Source of the DNA: Antarcticimicrobium luteum
Lineage (GTDB): Bacteria; Pseudomonadota; Alphaproteobacteria; Rhodobacterales; Rhodobacteraceae
Direction of reading: 5' to 3'
Assembly (NCBI RefSeq): GCF_004358185.1
Contig: NZ_SMUV01000061.1
Location: 46,723-110,722 of the forward strand
Length of the DNA: 64,000 bases
The notes below the pieces were generated by a model. The model saw only the letters and a program-made list of their open reading frames with translations. It was not told where the DNA came from and made no database searches. Positions 45,011-53,558 of the stretch are shown one piece after another. The number at the start of each line of letters is the position of its first letter. Positions within the stretch are counted from its first letter, which is position 1. The translations under genes were made by a program, and so were the position numbers.

Positions 45011-46402
45011 ATGCCTGCGAAGAAACCCAAACCCGATGCATCGGCATCGCCCGAGACCATCTGGATGGCCGACAAGGTCGTTCAGACCCCGCTCTCGGAC
45101 CTGAAGCCCTACGCAAACAACAACCGGGTTCACAGGGCGAAGAATATTGAGAAGCTGACGGCCTCTGTCGCGCAGTTCGGTTTCGTCGCCCCGATCCTCG
45201 TCGATGGCAATGGCGTCATCATCGCTGGACATGGCCGGTTCGAGGCGGCCAAGGCCCTCGGCCTTGAGGCGGTTCCGACAGTGGTGGTTGATCACCTGTC
45301 CAAGGCTGAGGTGCGGGCGCTGCGCATCGCCGACAACAAGCTGGCGGACCTGTCGGACTGGAACGAGGAAGCCCTGCAGATCGAGTTCGCCGAGCTGATG
45401 GATCTCGGCCTCGAGGGCACGCTGGACTTCGGTCTCGAGATCACCGGCTTCGAGTTGCCCGAGATCGACATCATCATCGGTGGGGCAGGGCAGGAGGCGC
45501 CCGAGACCTCCGAGACGGTCGAGGCGCCGGACCAGACGCGCGAGACCGTGACCCGGCCTGGCGATCTCTGGATCCTGGGCCCGCACCGCATCTTCTGCGG
45601 CAATGCGCTGGAGGCGGAGAGCTACGTCCGCGTGCTCGACGGGGAGGCGCCGTGCATGGTGTTCACCGACCCGCCCTATAACGTACCCATCCAGGGCCAT
45701 GTGAGGTCCGGCGATGGCGGTGCGCATCGCGAGTTCGCCATGGCCTCGGGCGAGATGTCGGCGGAGGCGTTCCGCGGTTTCCTGGCCGACTTCCTCGCCG
45801 AGATCGTGGACCAGCTGCCGGAGGGCGGCATCGCCATGGTCTGCATGGACTGGCGCCACGTGGAAGAGCTGATCGCGACCGCCAAGGCCTGCGGGCTCGA
45901 TCTGATCAATCTCTGTGTCTGGAACAAGACCAATGGCGGCATGGGCAGCCTCTACCGCTCCAAACACGAGTTGGTCTGCATCTTCAAGAAGCCGGGAGCG
46001 CCGCACATCAACAACGTGGAACTGGGCAAGCACGGGCGGAACCGAACCAATGTCTGGGACTATGCTGGCGTGAACAGCTTCGGGCAGGGGCGGGAGGCTG
46101 ATCTCGCCGATCATCCGACCGTCAAGCCCACGGCGCTGGTCGCAGACGCCATCATGGATGTGAGCCACCGCGGCGATGTCGTGCTCGACATGTTCGGCGG
46201 CTCCGGCGCGACGCTGCTGGCGGCGGAGAAGACCGGGCGGCGCGCCCGCCTCATCGAGCTCGATCCGGCCTATGTCGATGTCGCGATCCGCCGCTGGCAA
46301 GAAATGACCGGGGAGAAAGCTTTGCATGTAGCGAATGGGGAGGGTTTCGACGACCGTGCCGCGGCGCGGCCCACCCGGGACGAGGAGGCGGCAGATGTCT
46401 GA
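45011..46402 (+). CDS. ParB-domain/DNA methyltransferase fusion
   Basis: The 463-residue protein joins an N-terminal ParB-like nuclease/CTPase fold (GHGRFEAAKALG, residues 73-84) to a C-terminal N6-adenine/N4-cytosine methyltransferase. The catalytic motif is DPPYN (220-224) and the SAM motif DMFGGSGATLLAAEKTG (about 393-409), in the beta-class order. Such fusions are common on phages and islands and protect or mark DNA. GAGGAGG upstream is a strong ribosome-binding site. It is the first gene of the three-gene operon with DUF5681 and terminase, all overlapping. Confidence 0.9.
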   Translation: MPAKKPKPDASASPETIWMADKVVQTPLSDLKPYANNNRVHRAKNIEKLTASVAQFGFVAPILVDGNGVIIAGHGRFEAAKALGLEAVPTVVVDHLSKAEVRALRIADNKLADLSDWNEEALQIEFAELMDLGLEGTLDFGLEITGFELPEIDIIIGGAGQEAPETSETVEAPDQTRETVTRPGDLWILGPHRIFCGNALEAESYVRVLDGEAPCMVFTDPPYNVPIQGHVRSGDGGAHREFAMASGEMSAEAFRGFLADFLAEIVDQLPEGGIAMVCMDWRHVEELIATAKACGLDLINLCVWNKTNGGMGSLYRSKHELVCIFKKPGAPHINNVELGKHGRNRTNVWDYAGVNSFGQGREADLADHPTVKPTALVADAIMDVSHRGDVVLDMFGGSGATLLAAEKTGRRARLIELDPAYVDVAIRRWQEMTGEKALHVANGEGFDDRAAARPTRDEEAADV

Positions 46403-46826
46403 GCGGGACGAGGACTACGAGGTCGGGTACGGCAAGCCGCCCAGGCATACCCGGTTCAAGAAGGGCCAGTCGGGCAATCCGAAGGGCCGGCCGAAGGGGG
46501 CCAAGGGGCTCAATGCCAGCCTGAAACGCGAGTTGGAGTCGCAGATCACGATCCGCGAGGGCAACCGCGAGGTTCGCGTCTCCAAGGCCGAAGCCATGGC
46601 CAAACGGCTTGCGACCAGTGCCCTGCAGGGGAACATGAAGGCGCTGCTGGCCCTGCTGAAGATCGATCCCATGCTGTTCGATGCTGTGAATGCAGAGTTG
46701 GAAAAGACCGAGCATGCGAGTCGCGCGGATGCCGTCGACTACGACATCCTCCGGGACTTCTTCTCCGATCCGCATTCCGCTGGTGATGGTTGCGACGGCG
46801 CGGAGGCGGACGATGACGGCGCCTGA
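46395..46826 (+). CDS. DUF5681 protein (terminase-associated)
   Basis: The 143-residue protein begins with the DUF5681 signature: VGYGKPPRHTRFKKGQSGNP, then KGRPKGAKG. This basic N-terminal motif is typical of small proteins encoded directly upstream of terminase genes; a terminase small-subunit-like or DNA-binding role is plausible. It overlaps both the methyltransferase and the terminase genes. Confidence 0.85.
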   Translation: MSERDEDYEVGYGKPPRHTRFKKGQSGNPKGRPKGAKGLNASLKRELESQITIREGNREVRVSKAEAMAKRLATSALQGNMKALLALLKIDPMLFDAVNAELEKTEHASRADAVDYDILRDFFSDPHSAGDGCDGAEADDDGA

Positions 46827-48288
46827 TCCCCGCATGGTCCGGCAGGCGGCGATTGCCGTCTGCCGGAAGAACTTTTTCCCCTTCGTGTGGCGGGTGTTCG
46901 ACACCCTCCACAGCGGGTCCAACACCGGATTCGAGCCGGCCTGGCATGTGCGCGCGATGTGCCATGAGCTCGACAACGTCCGGATCGGCGAGAACAAGCG
47001 GCTGGTGATCAACATCCCGCCCCGCTGCCTGAAATCCGTCACGGTGGCGGTGGCCTATGTCGCGTTCCTTCTGGGCCACTGTCCCGGCGCGAAGATCATC
47101 GTGGCCAGCTATGGTCTCGATCTCGCGCGCAAACATTCCGACGATTGCCGGAAAGTCATGTCGTCGCGGTGGTACCAGGAGATGTTCCCGGGCACCCGGC
47201 TGGCAAAGAAAGGTAATACGGCAGAGGAAATCCGCACCACCAGGGGCGGCAGCCGCAAGGCGGTTTCCATCGGCAGTTCGGTGACCGGCCACGGTGCCGA
47301 TTACATCATCGTTGACGATCTGTTGAAGGCGGGCGATGCCAATTCCGAGGCGGAACTGATCCGGGCGCAGGAATTCATCGAGGGCACACTGCTGTCGCGG
47401 TTTGACAATCCAGCGGAAGGCCGGGTGGTGATGATCGCGCAGCGCCTGCATGAACTGGATCCACCGGGCTATCTGCTCGACAAGGGCACGTATCGGCACC
47501 TGAACCTGCCGGCAATCGCGGAAGACCATGAGACCGTGCCCATCGGGCGCGGAAAAGAACATCGCCGAAAACCGGGCGACCTGCTGTTTCCGGCGAAGCT
47601 CGACCGCGCGACGCTCGACCGCATGCGCCGGGAAATGGGCGCTGCGGTCTTCAATTGCCAATACCAGCAAAACCCGGTCGCCCCGGACGGGTCGCCGTTG
47701 CGCTGGGAATGGTTCGGCAGCTATGACGAAGCGCTCCCGCGGCATCGCTACCACCTGATCGTTCAAAGCTGGGACACGGGCACGTCGTCTGATCCGCGGT
47801 CCGACTTCTCGGTCTGTACGACCTGGGGGTTCCTGCCGCCGCATTGGCACCTGCTCGATGTCTGGCGCGGACAACTGGATTATCCTGAGCTCAAGGCCAA
47901 AGTGCTGTCCCTTGTCGGTCGGTGGGACCCGGACAAGGTCCTGATCGAGGATGCCGCGACAGGCCGGCCGTTGTTGCATGAGTTGTTTCAGGATGACCGG
48001 CGTTTTCAGAGCGTTCGGCCCGAAAACGAGAAAGAGATCCGCTTCAGCGCGGCCTGTGCGCCGGTGGAAGAGGGCAAGGTCGTCCTGCCTGTCGAGGCGT
48101 CCTGGCTTCCGGCCTTCAAGCGCGAATTGCAGTCCTTTCCGCGTGGCCGTCATGATGACCAGGTCGACAGCTTCAGCCAGTTCCTGAACTGGTCCAAAGG
48201 TAACGGATTCTGGCGGACGCTGCCCCGCGACCATCCGCTCAAACTGGAACGCCGCGAACGCAGCAGGTCGCGTGTGCGGCGGCTGTAA
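46813..48288 (+). CDS. Phage terminase large subunit
   Basis: The 491-residue packaging ATPase/nuclease has a deviant Walker A, PPRCLKS (69-75), a Walker B, YIIVDD, and a C-terminal RuvC-like nuclease with SWDTG and GRHDDQVDS. It overlaps DUF5681 by 14 bases. Portal, capsid and tail genes are missing; the next genes are on the other strand and belong to another module. The intact ORF suggests that it may still be made; a DNA-packaging role without a head is doubtful. Confidence 0.88.
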   Translation: MTAPDPRMVRQAAIAVCRKNFFPFVWRVFDTLHSGSNTGFEPAWHVRAMCHELDNVRIGENKRLVINIPPRCLKSVTVAVAYVAFLLGHCPGAKIIVASYGLDLARKHSDDCRKVMSSRWYQEMFPGTRLAKKGNTAEEIRTTRGGSRKAVSIGSSVTGHGADYIIVDDLLKAGDANSEAELIRAQEFIEGTLLSRFDNPAEGRVVMIAQRLHELDPPGYLLDKGTYRHLNLPAIAEDHETVPIGRGKEHRRKPGDLLFPAKLDRATLDRMRREMGAAVFNCQYQQNPVAPDGSPLRWEWFGSYDEALPRHRYHLIVQSWDTGTSSDPRSDFSVCTTWGFLPPHWHLLDVWRGQLDYPELKAKVLSLVGRWDPDKVLIEDAATGRPLLHELFQDDRRFQSVRPENEKEIRFSAACAPVEEGKVVLPVEASWLPAFKRELQSFPRGRHDDQVDSFSQFLNWSKGNGFWRTLPRDHPLKLERRERSRSRVRRL

Positions 48289-48704
48289 TTCCGCCGCCTC
48301 GTCAGTTCGAGTCCCGTCCGATCCGAGTTCGCGGGATTGCGATCGGATTCACTTCAATCGCCGATGACTACGATTCTCTTTAGAATCATGCGTTTGAAAG
48401 TCTCACCCGGACACTTTTCTCCTGATTGGTATTTGCTTTGATCGTGTTCTGTTCGGTCGCGTGAGAGTAGTAGCGAGAAGATATGGCGGGTGGGCGTGCC
48501 GAAGTTGCCCGGGCTCCGACACGCCCCGATTGAACGCGGCCGCTGGCGCGGCTGCGCGGCCGGCGAAAACTCAAGCCAGCCTGGTGGGCCCCGAGCGGGT
48601 TTGCCGCCATCCCCACCGCCGCGCTCGATTCGGCCCACCGTCCGGCGTCTCCCGCGGTCCCCGCGCTTATCGGGTCCGGGTCCCCATCAAGTCTGCCGCG
48701 CCGG
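48289..48704. other. 416-bp intergenic gap, no gene seen
   Basis: Convergent gap between terminase and the RepB-like gene. The first 30 bases continue the similarity with 53470-53497 (GCCGCCTCG, then CAGTTCGAGTCC). The rest shows no convincing ORF. Confidence 0.5.
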
Positions 48705-49622
48705 CTATTCCGCCTCGGCCGGCATCACAGAGTCCATCTCGGCAATGGTCTGAAATTCTGACAGGAATTCGGGTCGCGTCTGCATGAGGTAGCGAACCAC
48801 CTTGGCGCTCCCGAGCAGCTTGCCGACGTAGGCCTTGATCACGGTCAGATGCAGATGATCCTGGCCGTACGTGTCCTGAATCGAGGCGATGCCTTCCTGC
48901 AGGCCGGCCAGCTCCTGTTCCATCCGCGCCATCGCCTCGGGCGTGATGCCCTTCACCTTCTTCGGCTTGGAGGTATCGACCAGCTGGGCCTGTGGTGTGC
49001 CTGCGAGGATCGCCTTCACGTAGGCGACGGAGTAGTTGTTGGCATTGACCAGCAGTTCGGCCGCCTCGATCTGGCGAATGGTCTTCATCTTGCGGAGCGA
49101 GTCGAACACCGCGTTCGTGCAGAGCTTGTCTTTGAGGATCGCGATGGCTTCCTCGGAGATGCCATCGAGCAGCTTGATCTTCTTCTGGATGCTGCGCGTG
49201 CCGAGGTCGAGTGCGGCTGCAATCTTTTCTTCTGGGACTCCGCGGTTGATCGCCTTCCGGATCATCCTGTGCTCCTGGATCGGCGCGAGGCGGCTGACCT
49301 GCCGGTTGTAGGTGAACGCCTCGTCGTCGGTGGAAACGAGGCATTCCACCTCCTGCACGCCGTCATCCTTCAACGCCTCGATCCGCAGGTGCCCGTCGAG
49401 CAGCAACCAGGTGGCGGATTTGTCGGGGTTCGGGACGACGACCGGCGGTTCGACGAGCCCGATCTGGGCGATGGAGGCGACGATCTGCCGGTACTTTCGA
49501 CTGGACTTTGCGCTCTTTCCGAGCGCCCGCAGGGGCAAGATCACGTCGATCGGCAGGGTGACACAATCACCTTCGAAGCCGTGATTGACGCTGGCCGGGC
49601 GTTTGTCCGCGCCCCGTTTCAT
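48705..49622 (-). CDS. ParB/RepB-like partition protein (second of pair)
   Basis: The 305-residue protein has an N-terminal ParB-like domain with LLLDGHLRIEALKDDG (residues 73-88, the ParB Arg patch) and NRQVSRLAPIQEHRMI, then a RepB C-terminal-type helical tail. RepB proteins bind parS-like sites to segregate plasmids with a ParA partner, but no ParA is near. Its start overlaps the stop of the upstream ParB gene by four bases. The trio recombinase-ParB-RepB appears as a unit. Confidence 0.85.
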   Translation of the reverse strand: MKRGADKRPASVNHGFEGDCVTLPIDVILPLRALGKSAKSSRKYRQIVASIAQIGLVEPPVVVPNPDKSATWLLLDGHLRIEALKDDGVQEVECLVSTDDEAFTYNRQVSRLAPIQEHRMIRKAINRGVPEEKIAAALDLGTRSIQKKIKLLDGISEEAIAILKDKLCTNAVFDSLRKMKTIRQIEAAELLVNANNYSVAYVKAILAGTPQAQLVDTSKPKKVKGITPEAMARMEQELAGLQEGIASIQDTYGQDHLHLTVIKAYVGKLLGSAKVVRYLMQTRPEFLSEFQTIAEMDSVMPAEAE

Positions 49623-50530
49623 GACGAGGGTCCATCGGTGACCGCCTGCGCGAGATCGGCGGGCATGGACTCCAGGCCCTCGGCACGAAGCAGGGTCATG
49701 AAATGCTCGTCCGCGCAGAGCTTGCGGAACGCCTCGCGCACGAACATCAGCCGTCCTTGGGTCAGTTCAGCCTTCTTGATCAGCAGTTTCTGGCGTGCCG
49801 CTTCCTGCTGATAGGCCCGGACAAGTCCCTCGCTGGTCAGCGCGCGTTTCGCCGCCCTCCGCCCGAGTGCATTGCTCTTGATCTGGGGCCCGCGGAGCTC
49901 GCGCTGCTGGATCAGGCGGCGCACAAGCGTCAGTTTTCGGCCACGCAGCTTTTTCTGAGTGTAGGCGTCCATCAGCGCCTTCTGCGCGCCCTTGGCGTCG
50001 GTCTTGGAGATCTGGATGGCGAGGTTGAGCGGCAGCAGTCCTGTCTCCACGGCGGAGACCAGGCGCTCCTCACCCTTCTCCAGCAATCCGGCGATCATGT
50101 TCACGTACTCGGTGGATACTCCGATCTTCTCGCCGATCTGGCGGTCGTTGTAGCCGCGCTGGCGGAGCGCGCCGATCTCGCGCATCAGATCGATCGGGTT
50201 GTGCTGCCGCCTTGCGCAGTTCTCGACGAGGCTCATGACAAGGCACTGGCTCTCGTCGGCTTCGATCACGATGGCCGGGATGTGGTCCTGCTTGAGCTCG
50301 ATGAACGCCTCGAGGCGGCCTTGACCACAGACGAGGTCATACTCCTGCGGGTCCGTCCCGGCGCGCGGGGCCACGGTGATCGGCCGCTTCAGGCCGATGC
50401 GGGCGATGTTGTCCACCATCGCCTCGAAGGTGCGCCGATTTCGGACGCGGGGGTTGAGGATCCGGATCCGGTCACAAGGGATCAGGGTCACCTGCTTCTG
50501 GCTGGTTGGCTCCAAGTCGTCGGGCATCAC
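49619..50530 (-). CDS. ParB/Spo0J-family protein (first of pair)
   Basis: The 303-residue protein has the canonical ParB boxes: VCGQGRLEAFIELK (GQGRLEA at residues 69-75) and LVENCARRQHNPIDLMREI (near 101-119). It also has a helix-turn-helix YNDRQIGEKIGVSTEYVNMIA. This supports CTP-dependent DNA binding to a parS-like site. Its start overlaps the stop of the upstream recombinase by four bases and its stop overlaps the RepB-like gene. No ParA ATPase is present, so a role in partition is uncertain; it may act in recombination or silencing. Confidence 0.87.
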   Translation of the reverse strand: MMPDDLEPTSQKQVTLIPCDRIRILNPRVRNRRTFEAMVDNIARIGLKRPITVAPRAGTDPQEYDLVCGQGRLEAFIELKQDHIPAIVIEADESQCLVMSLVENCARRQHNPIDLMREIGALRQRGYNDRQIGEKIGVSTEYVNMIAGLLEKGEERLVSAVETGLLPLNLAIQISKTDAKGAQKALMDAYTQKKLRGRKLTLVRRLIQQRELRGPQIKSNALGRRAAKRALTSEGLVRAYQQEAARQKLLIKKAELTQGRLMFVREAFRKLCADEHFMTLLRAEGLESMPADLAQAVTDGPSS

Positions 50531-52098
50531 GCCACCTCCGCGATCCTGGCCCGCGAGGCGAGCGCGTAGAAGAAATCGAGCGTGTCGAACCGGTACGCAT
50601 CCAGCGCGAGCCCGTTCTGCTCGGCAAATTTCAGTTTCCCGAAGGTCATGTCGATGCTGGGAAGCACGTAGTAGTCGCGCGGCGCCTCGTTCACCTCGTC
50701 CATGCGCACGGCGATGGTGATGTCGGGCACAAGGCCGGTGTCGAGACGGATGCGCCAGCGCAGCGATCCGGCCGCCGTCGCCGTGCAGCGGGCCAACACG
50801 ATGGACACCGTGAACTCGTCGTTGACGCGAACCAGGTCGGTTTCCGGGTTCTGCACGGCCGATCCACCGCGCTGTGTGACCCCTGCGATGATCTCGGCCA
50901 TCACCCTTGGATGGGCCTGCCGCAAGGCGCGGTTGACCTTGATGTAGCTGTAGTCGCGGTCCGGCTCGTAGCCGATCAGCCGGTAGGCGCGGACCAGGCT
51001 GCCGAAGCGGCTGCGATAGGCGCTGGAGGAGGGCAGGTCATCCTCCTCGTCGATGATCAGCCCCGACAGCATGCCTTGCCGCTTGAGGATCGCGCGCAAG
51101 GCATCGAGCAGTTCCTCGTCGGAGAAATGGCGGCTGCGGGCATCGACGATTTCCCGAGCCCGCAGGAAAAGGGCCTTGTCGACGATAGCCGGAAACGCGC
51201 CCTCTGCCCGGATCCACATATCCCGAGGGTTCACCACGCGGCGCTGCTTCAGCTTGAACGACACCTTGTTGAAGACGTTGTTCCCGATGTATTTTTCGTT
51301 GGTGAGCACCTGATGGACTGTCGCTCGCGTCCAGGGGCGGTCAAGATCGGTCCGGTGTCCTTCGGCGTTCAGGACCTCCGCGATCTCGCGCTCCGGCCGC
51401 CCCTCGTTGACGAACATCTCGTACATGCGCTGGACGACCTGCTGCTCCTCTTCAGGGCCGGGCACCAGGATCACGCGATCGGTCTGCAGGCTCTTCTGTT
51501 CGCCGCGCGATAGCTCTCCTTTCGGATTGCCGTGCTCGTCGATCAGCACCCGGCGCAGCCCGTATCCGGCGGCGCCTCCCTGGCGATAGCCGAGTTCCAC
51601 GAGACGGCATTGCCCGGCGAAGACCTTCACCGACAGCTCGCGGCTGTATTCGCCCGCCATCACGCGCTTCACGGTCTTCAGCAGGTTCGACCCGATGCTG
51701 CCGTCGTTCTCGAACTGCTCGCCGCAGTAGTGGACCCGGATACCGGCGCGGGAACAGACGTGCTCATGATAGGCACCCTCGTCGGCGTCCTGAAACCGCC
51801 CCCAGCGGCTGACGTCATATACAAGGATCGCCTTGAAATCGGCTTGGCCCGACTGGACCTCGGCCATCAGGCTCTGCAGCGCCTCCCGGCCATCGAGCCG
51901 CAGGCCAGATCGCCCGGAGTCCTCGAACGTCCGCAGGATCGTCAGGCCGCGGGCTTCGGCATACTTGCGAATGACGTCCAGCTGGTTTTCGGTGGAATAC
52001 TTCTGGTGGTCTGTCGACATCCGGACATAGGCGATAGCTGGCACGTCGGGTTCGGGCGTCCCGAAACCAGTCCCAATGCTTTCGTTTTGACCTGCCAA
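50527..52098 (-). CDS. Serine recombinase coupled to two ParB-like genes
   Basis: The 523-residue protein has a resolvase N-terminus: AYVRMSTDHQKYSTENQLDV (catalytic Ser in VRMS), DSGRSGLRLDGREALQ, YDVSRWGRFQDADEGAY and the helix GEYSRELSVKVFAGQ. A recombinase domain follows (GYGLRRVLIDEHGNPKG, LTNEKYIGNNVFN) with a long tail. It is unrelated in detail to the 42103 recombinase. It starts the recombinase-ParB-RepB operon; each stop overlaps the next start. It is 99 bases from the divergent HTH gene. It probably mobilises this three-gene cassette or resolves its att sites. Confidence 0.88.
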   Translation of the reverse strand: MAGQNESIGTGFGTPEPDVPAIAYVRMSTDHQKYSTENQLDVIRKYAEARGLTILRTFEDSGRSGLRLDGREALQSLMAEVQSGQADFKAILVYDVSRWGRFQDADEGAYHEHVCSRAGIRVHYCGEQFENDGSIGSNLLKTVKRVMAGEYSRELSVKVFAGQCRLVELGYRQGGAAGYGLRRVLIDEHGNPKGELSRGEQKSLQTDRVILVPGPEEEQQVVQRMYEMFVNEGRPEREIAEVLNAEGHRTDLDRPWTRATVHQVLTNEKYIGNNVFNKVSFKLKQRRVVNPRDMWIRAEGAFPAIVDKALFLRAREIVDARSRHFSDEELLDALRAILKRQGMLSGLIIDEEDDLPSSSAYRSRFGSLVRAYRLIGYEPDRDYSYIKVNRALRQAHPRVMAEIIAGVTQRGGSAVQNPETDLVRVNDEFTVSIVLARCTATAAGSLRWRIRLDTGLVPDITIAVRMDEVNEAPRDYYVLPSIDMTFGKLKFAEQNGLALDAYRFDTLDFFYALASRARIAEVA

Positions 52099-52197
52099 TC
52101 GCCGAGCTCCTCTTCAAAGTGCGAAGACCCGGCCAGTCACAGGCGCAGACGGGTTCTGCTGTTTTCATGTCTCTCCAAACATTTAGCGGAGAAACAT

Positions 52198-52509
52198 ATG
52201 AAGATGCGGGTGAAGATGGGCACAGTTGTGCGGAAGATGGGCACATTTGTGCACCCAGAGGACGTTCCGGCCGACTATCGCGCCGCCGTGGCGATGGCAC
52301 TGCACGCAGAACTCGGATCGACCCACCGAGCGATCAAGTCCGCCATGAGGTGGACTGGGGCCAGCGAGAGGACGGTGAAATACTGGTTCGCGGGCGAGCG
52401 CGGTCCGAGCGGCGAACACCTGTTGTCGCTCGCGCGGCATTCGGACGTCGTTCTGGTTCTGCTGCTGACGATGGCAGATCGCCTGGTTCTCGAGGATGAC
52501 GACGGATAG
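52198..52509 (+). CDS. Small HTH-like protein with palindromes at its start
   Basis: The 103-residue protein begins with two near-identical seven-residue units (VKMGTVV and RKMGTFV) and continues with HPEDVPADYRAAVAMALHAE, then a helix-turn-helix-like SERTVKYWFAGERGPSGEHL. I recall similar short proteins next to serine recombinases in Alphaproteobacteria, unnamed. The repeat DNA (52211-52252) contains two 12-base palindromes 21 bases apart. It is divergent from the recombinase operon, so it probably regulates it. ATG 52198 has GCGGAGAA upstream. Confidence 0.6.
   Translation: MKMRVKMGTVVRKMGTFVHPEDVPADYRAAVAMALHAELGSTHRAIKSAMRWTGASERTVKYWFAGERGPSGEHLLSLARHSDVVLVLLLTMADRLVLEDDDG
52211..52252. 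repeat. Two phased palindromes in a 21-bp tandem repeat
   Basis: Units 52211-52231 and 52232-52252 (21 bases each, two differences) each end in a GCACA-N2-TGTGC palindrome (52220-52231 and 52241-52252). Two full helix turns separate them, as expected for a dimeric DNA-binding protein. They also encode the seven-residue repeat of the HTH gene. Confidence 0.8.
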
Positions 52510-52581
52510 GCAGGGCACCGATGCAGCCCTTGTATCGTGTTCGATATTGGTTATCTTGAACACAGATGTAGGGAGAGCGCC

Positions 52582-52836
52582 ATGTCTCGGACCACCACCA
52601 TGACCGTGCGCGTCAGCGGCGCGCTCACCGAGTTCGTCGCGACCAATGTCGGCGAGGACGGCGCCTACGAGAACGTCAGCGAGTACATCCGTGATCTGAT
52701 CCGCCGCGACAAGGAGCGTGTCGAGCGTGAAGCCTTTGATCGGCTGAAGGCCGAGCTGAACCGTGCCTTCGCCGCGCCCGAGGAGAGCTACAAGCCGCTG
52801 ACGGCCGCCGAGGTGATCGCCCGTAACCGGACCTGA
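52582..52836 (+). CDS. parD: ParD-family antitoxin
   Basis: The 84-residue protein has an N-terminal ribbon-helix-helix start (TMTVRVSGALTEFVATN), VSEYIRDLIRRDKERV and a flexible toxin-binding tail. It matches ParD/CC2985-type antitoxins. It precedes the ParE gene by 4 bases, the standard order, and GGGAGAG is the ribosome-binding site. Confidence 0.88.
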   Translation: MSRTTTMTVRVSGALTEFVATNVGEDGAYENVSEYIRDLIRRDKERVEREAFDRLKAELNRAFAAPEESYKPLTAAEVIARNRT

Positions 52837-52840
52837 GCCG

Positions 52841-53152
52841 ATGGCGATCCTGGTCCAGGAGGCGGCTTCGGTCCGTCTCGACGAGATCTACCGATACACG
52901 CGCGACACGTGGGGCGAGGCGCAGGCCGAGACCTACATCACCGGCTTGTTCGCCGCATTCGAGCAGATCGAAACGCGCGGTGTGCATTCGCGGGCCGTGC
53001 CTGCCGAATTCGGAGTGGAGGGGTTTTTCTTCCGCTGCGAGCGGCATTTCGTGTATTGGAGGCACCTCTCGAACGGCGATATCGGCATTGTCACGATCCT
53101 CCACGAGCGGATGCATCAGATTGATCGTTTCAAGGAGGACTTCTTCGGATAA
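52841..53152 (+). CDS. parE: ParE/RelE-superfamily toxin
   Basis: The 103-residue protein has the ParE fold: AASVRLDEIYRYTRDTWGEA, then VPAEFGVEGFFFRCERHFVY and VTILHERMHQIDRF near the C-terminus. ParE toxins poison DNA gyrase; family-level call only. The pair would stabilise the surrounding mobile region. Confidence 0.87.
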   Translation: MAILVQEAASVRLDEIYRYTRDTWGEAQAETYITGLFAAFEQIETRGVHSRAVPAEFGVEGFFFRCERHFVYWRHLSNGDIGIVTILHERMHQIDRFKEDFFG

Positions 53153-53371
53153 CGCTCCGCAAATGGCGCTTCGCCACCGGTTGCCAATGCCCCGAGCCGG
53201 CACCTGCGGACGAAATTCTCTTGCTTTGTATCCTCTTTGATCCTGCTTTGTTTCCGGGCTGGCGTAAGCGGGCGTAGGAGCGGGTGTTGAACACTATCTG
53301 CTCGGATTCACCGATTTTAGAATAGATCCCGGTTGCTACTTCGAACAGAGTTTTCGGGCGCTCCGTTCCCT

Positions 53372-53471
53372 CTGGTCCAAGGGCAACGGATTCTGGCGGG
53401 CGCTGTCACGCGACCATCCTCTCAAACTGGAATGCTGGGAGCGCAGCGGGTCGCGTGCGAGGAGGCTGTAA
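53372..53471 (+). pseudogene. 3' relic of a second terminase gene
   Basis: The last 32 codons of a terminase remain in frame to TAA (53469-53471). They match the end of the intact terminase at 48189-48288 (WSKGNGFWR, then DHPLKLE) with differences mostly at third codon positions. The following 26 bases also match (53472-53497 to 48289-48315). By eye there are 18 mismatches over about 127 bases. Divergence points to an older related phage gene, not a fresh duplication. Confidence 0.85.
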
Positions 53472-53484
53472 CTCTGCCGCCTCG

Positions 53485-53511
53485 ACAGTTCGAATCCTTT
53501 CCCCTCCGCCA
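53485..53511 (+). other. Degenerate tRNA-3'-like sequence, possible att site
   Basis: 20 of 27 bases match the 3' end of tRNA-Ser (41701-41727), including TTCGAATCC and CCGCCA. It cannot form a tRNA here. Position at the right border suggests an attachment relic. Confidence 0.45.
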
Positions 53512-53535
53512 CAAACCACTCGCGAACCCTAGACT

Positions 53536-53558
53536 AGGCCCCAGTGAGGGCCTTTTTT
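53536..53558 (+). terminator. Rho-independent terminator at the region border
   Basis: AGGCCC (53536-53541) and GGGCCT (53548-53553) pair around a 6-base loop, followed by five Ts. Confidence 0.75.

Noticed and set aside
44746..45150. Plus-strand frame overlapping the methyltransferase start
   Set aside because: It is out of frame with the strong ATG at 45011 and has no plausible ribosome-binding site or homology.
46546..48234. Minus-strand frame across DUF5681 and terminase
   Set aside because: Antisense to recognised phage genes; no own motifs or ribosome-binding site.
53485..53511. A second tRNA gene
   Set aside because: Only a T-loop-like and CCA-like end is present; the stems do not pair and no anticodon arm precedes it.
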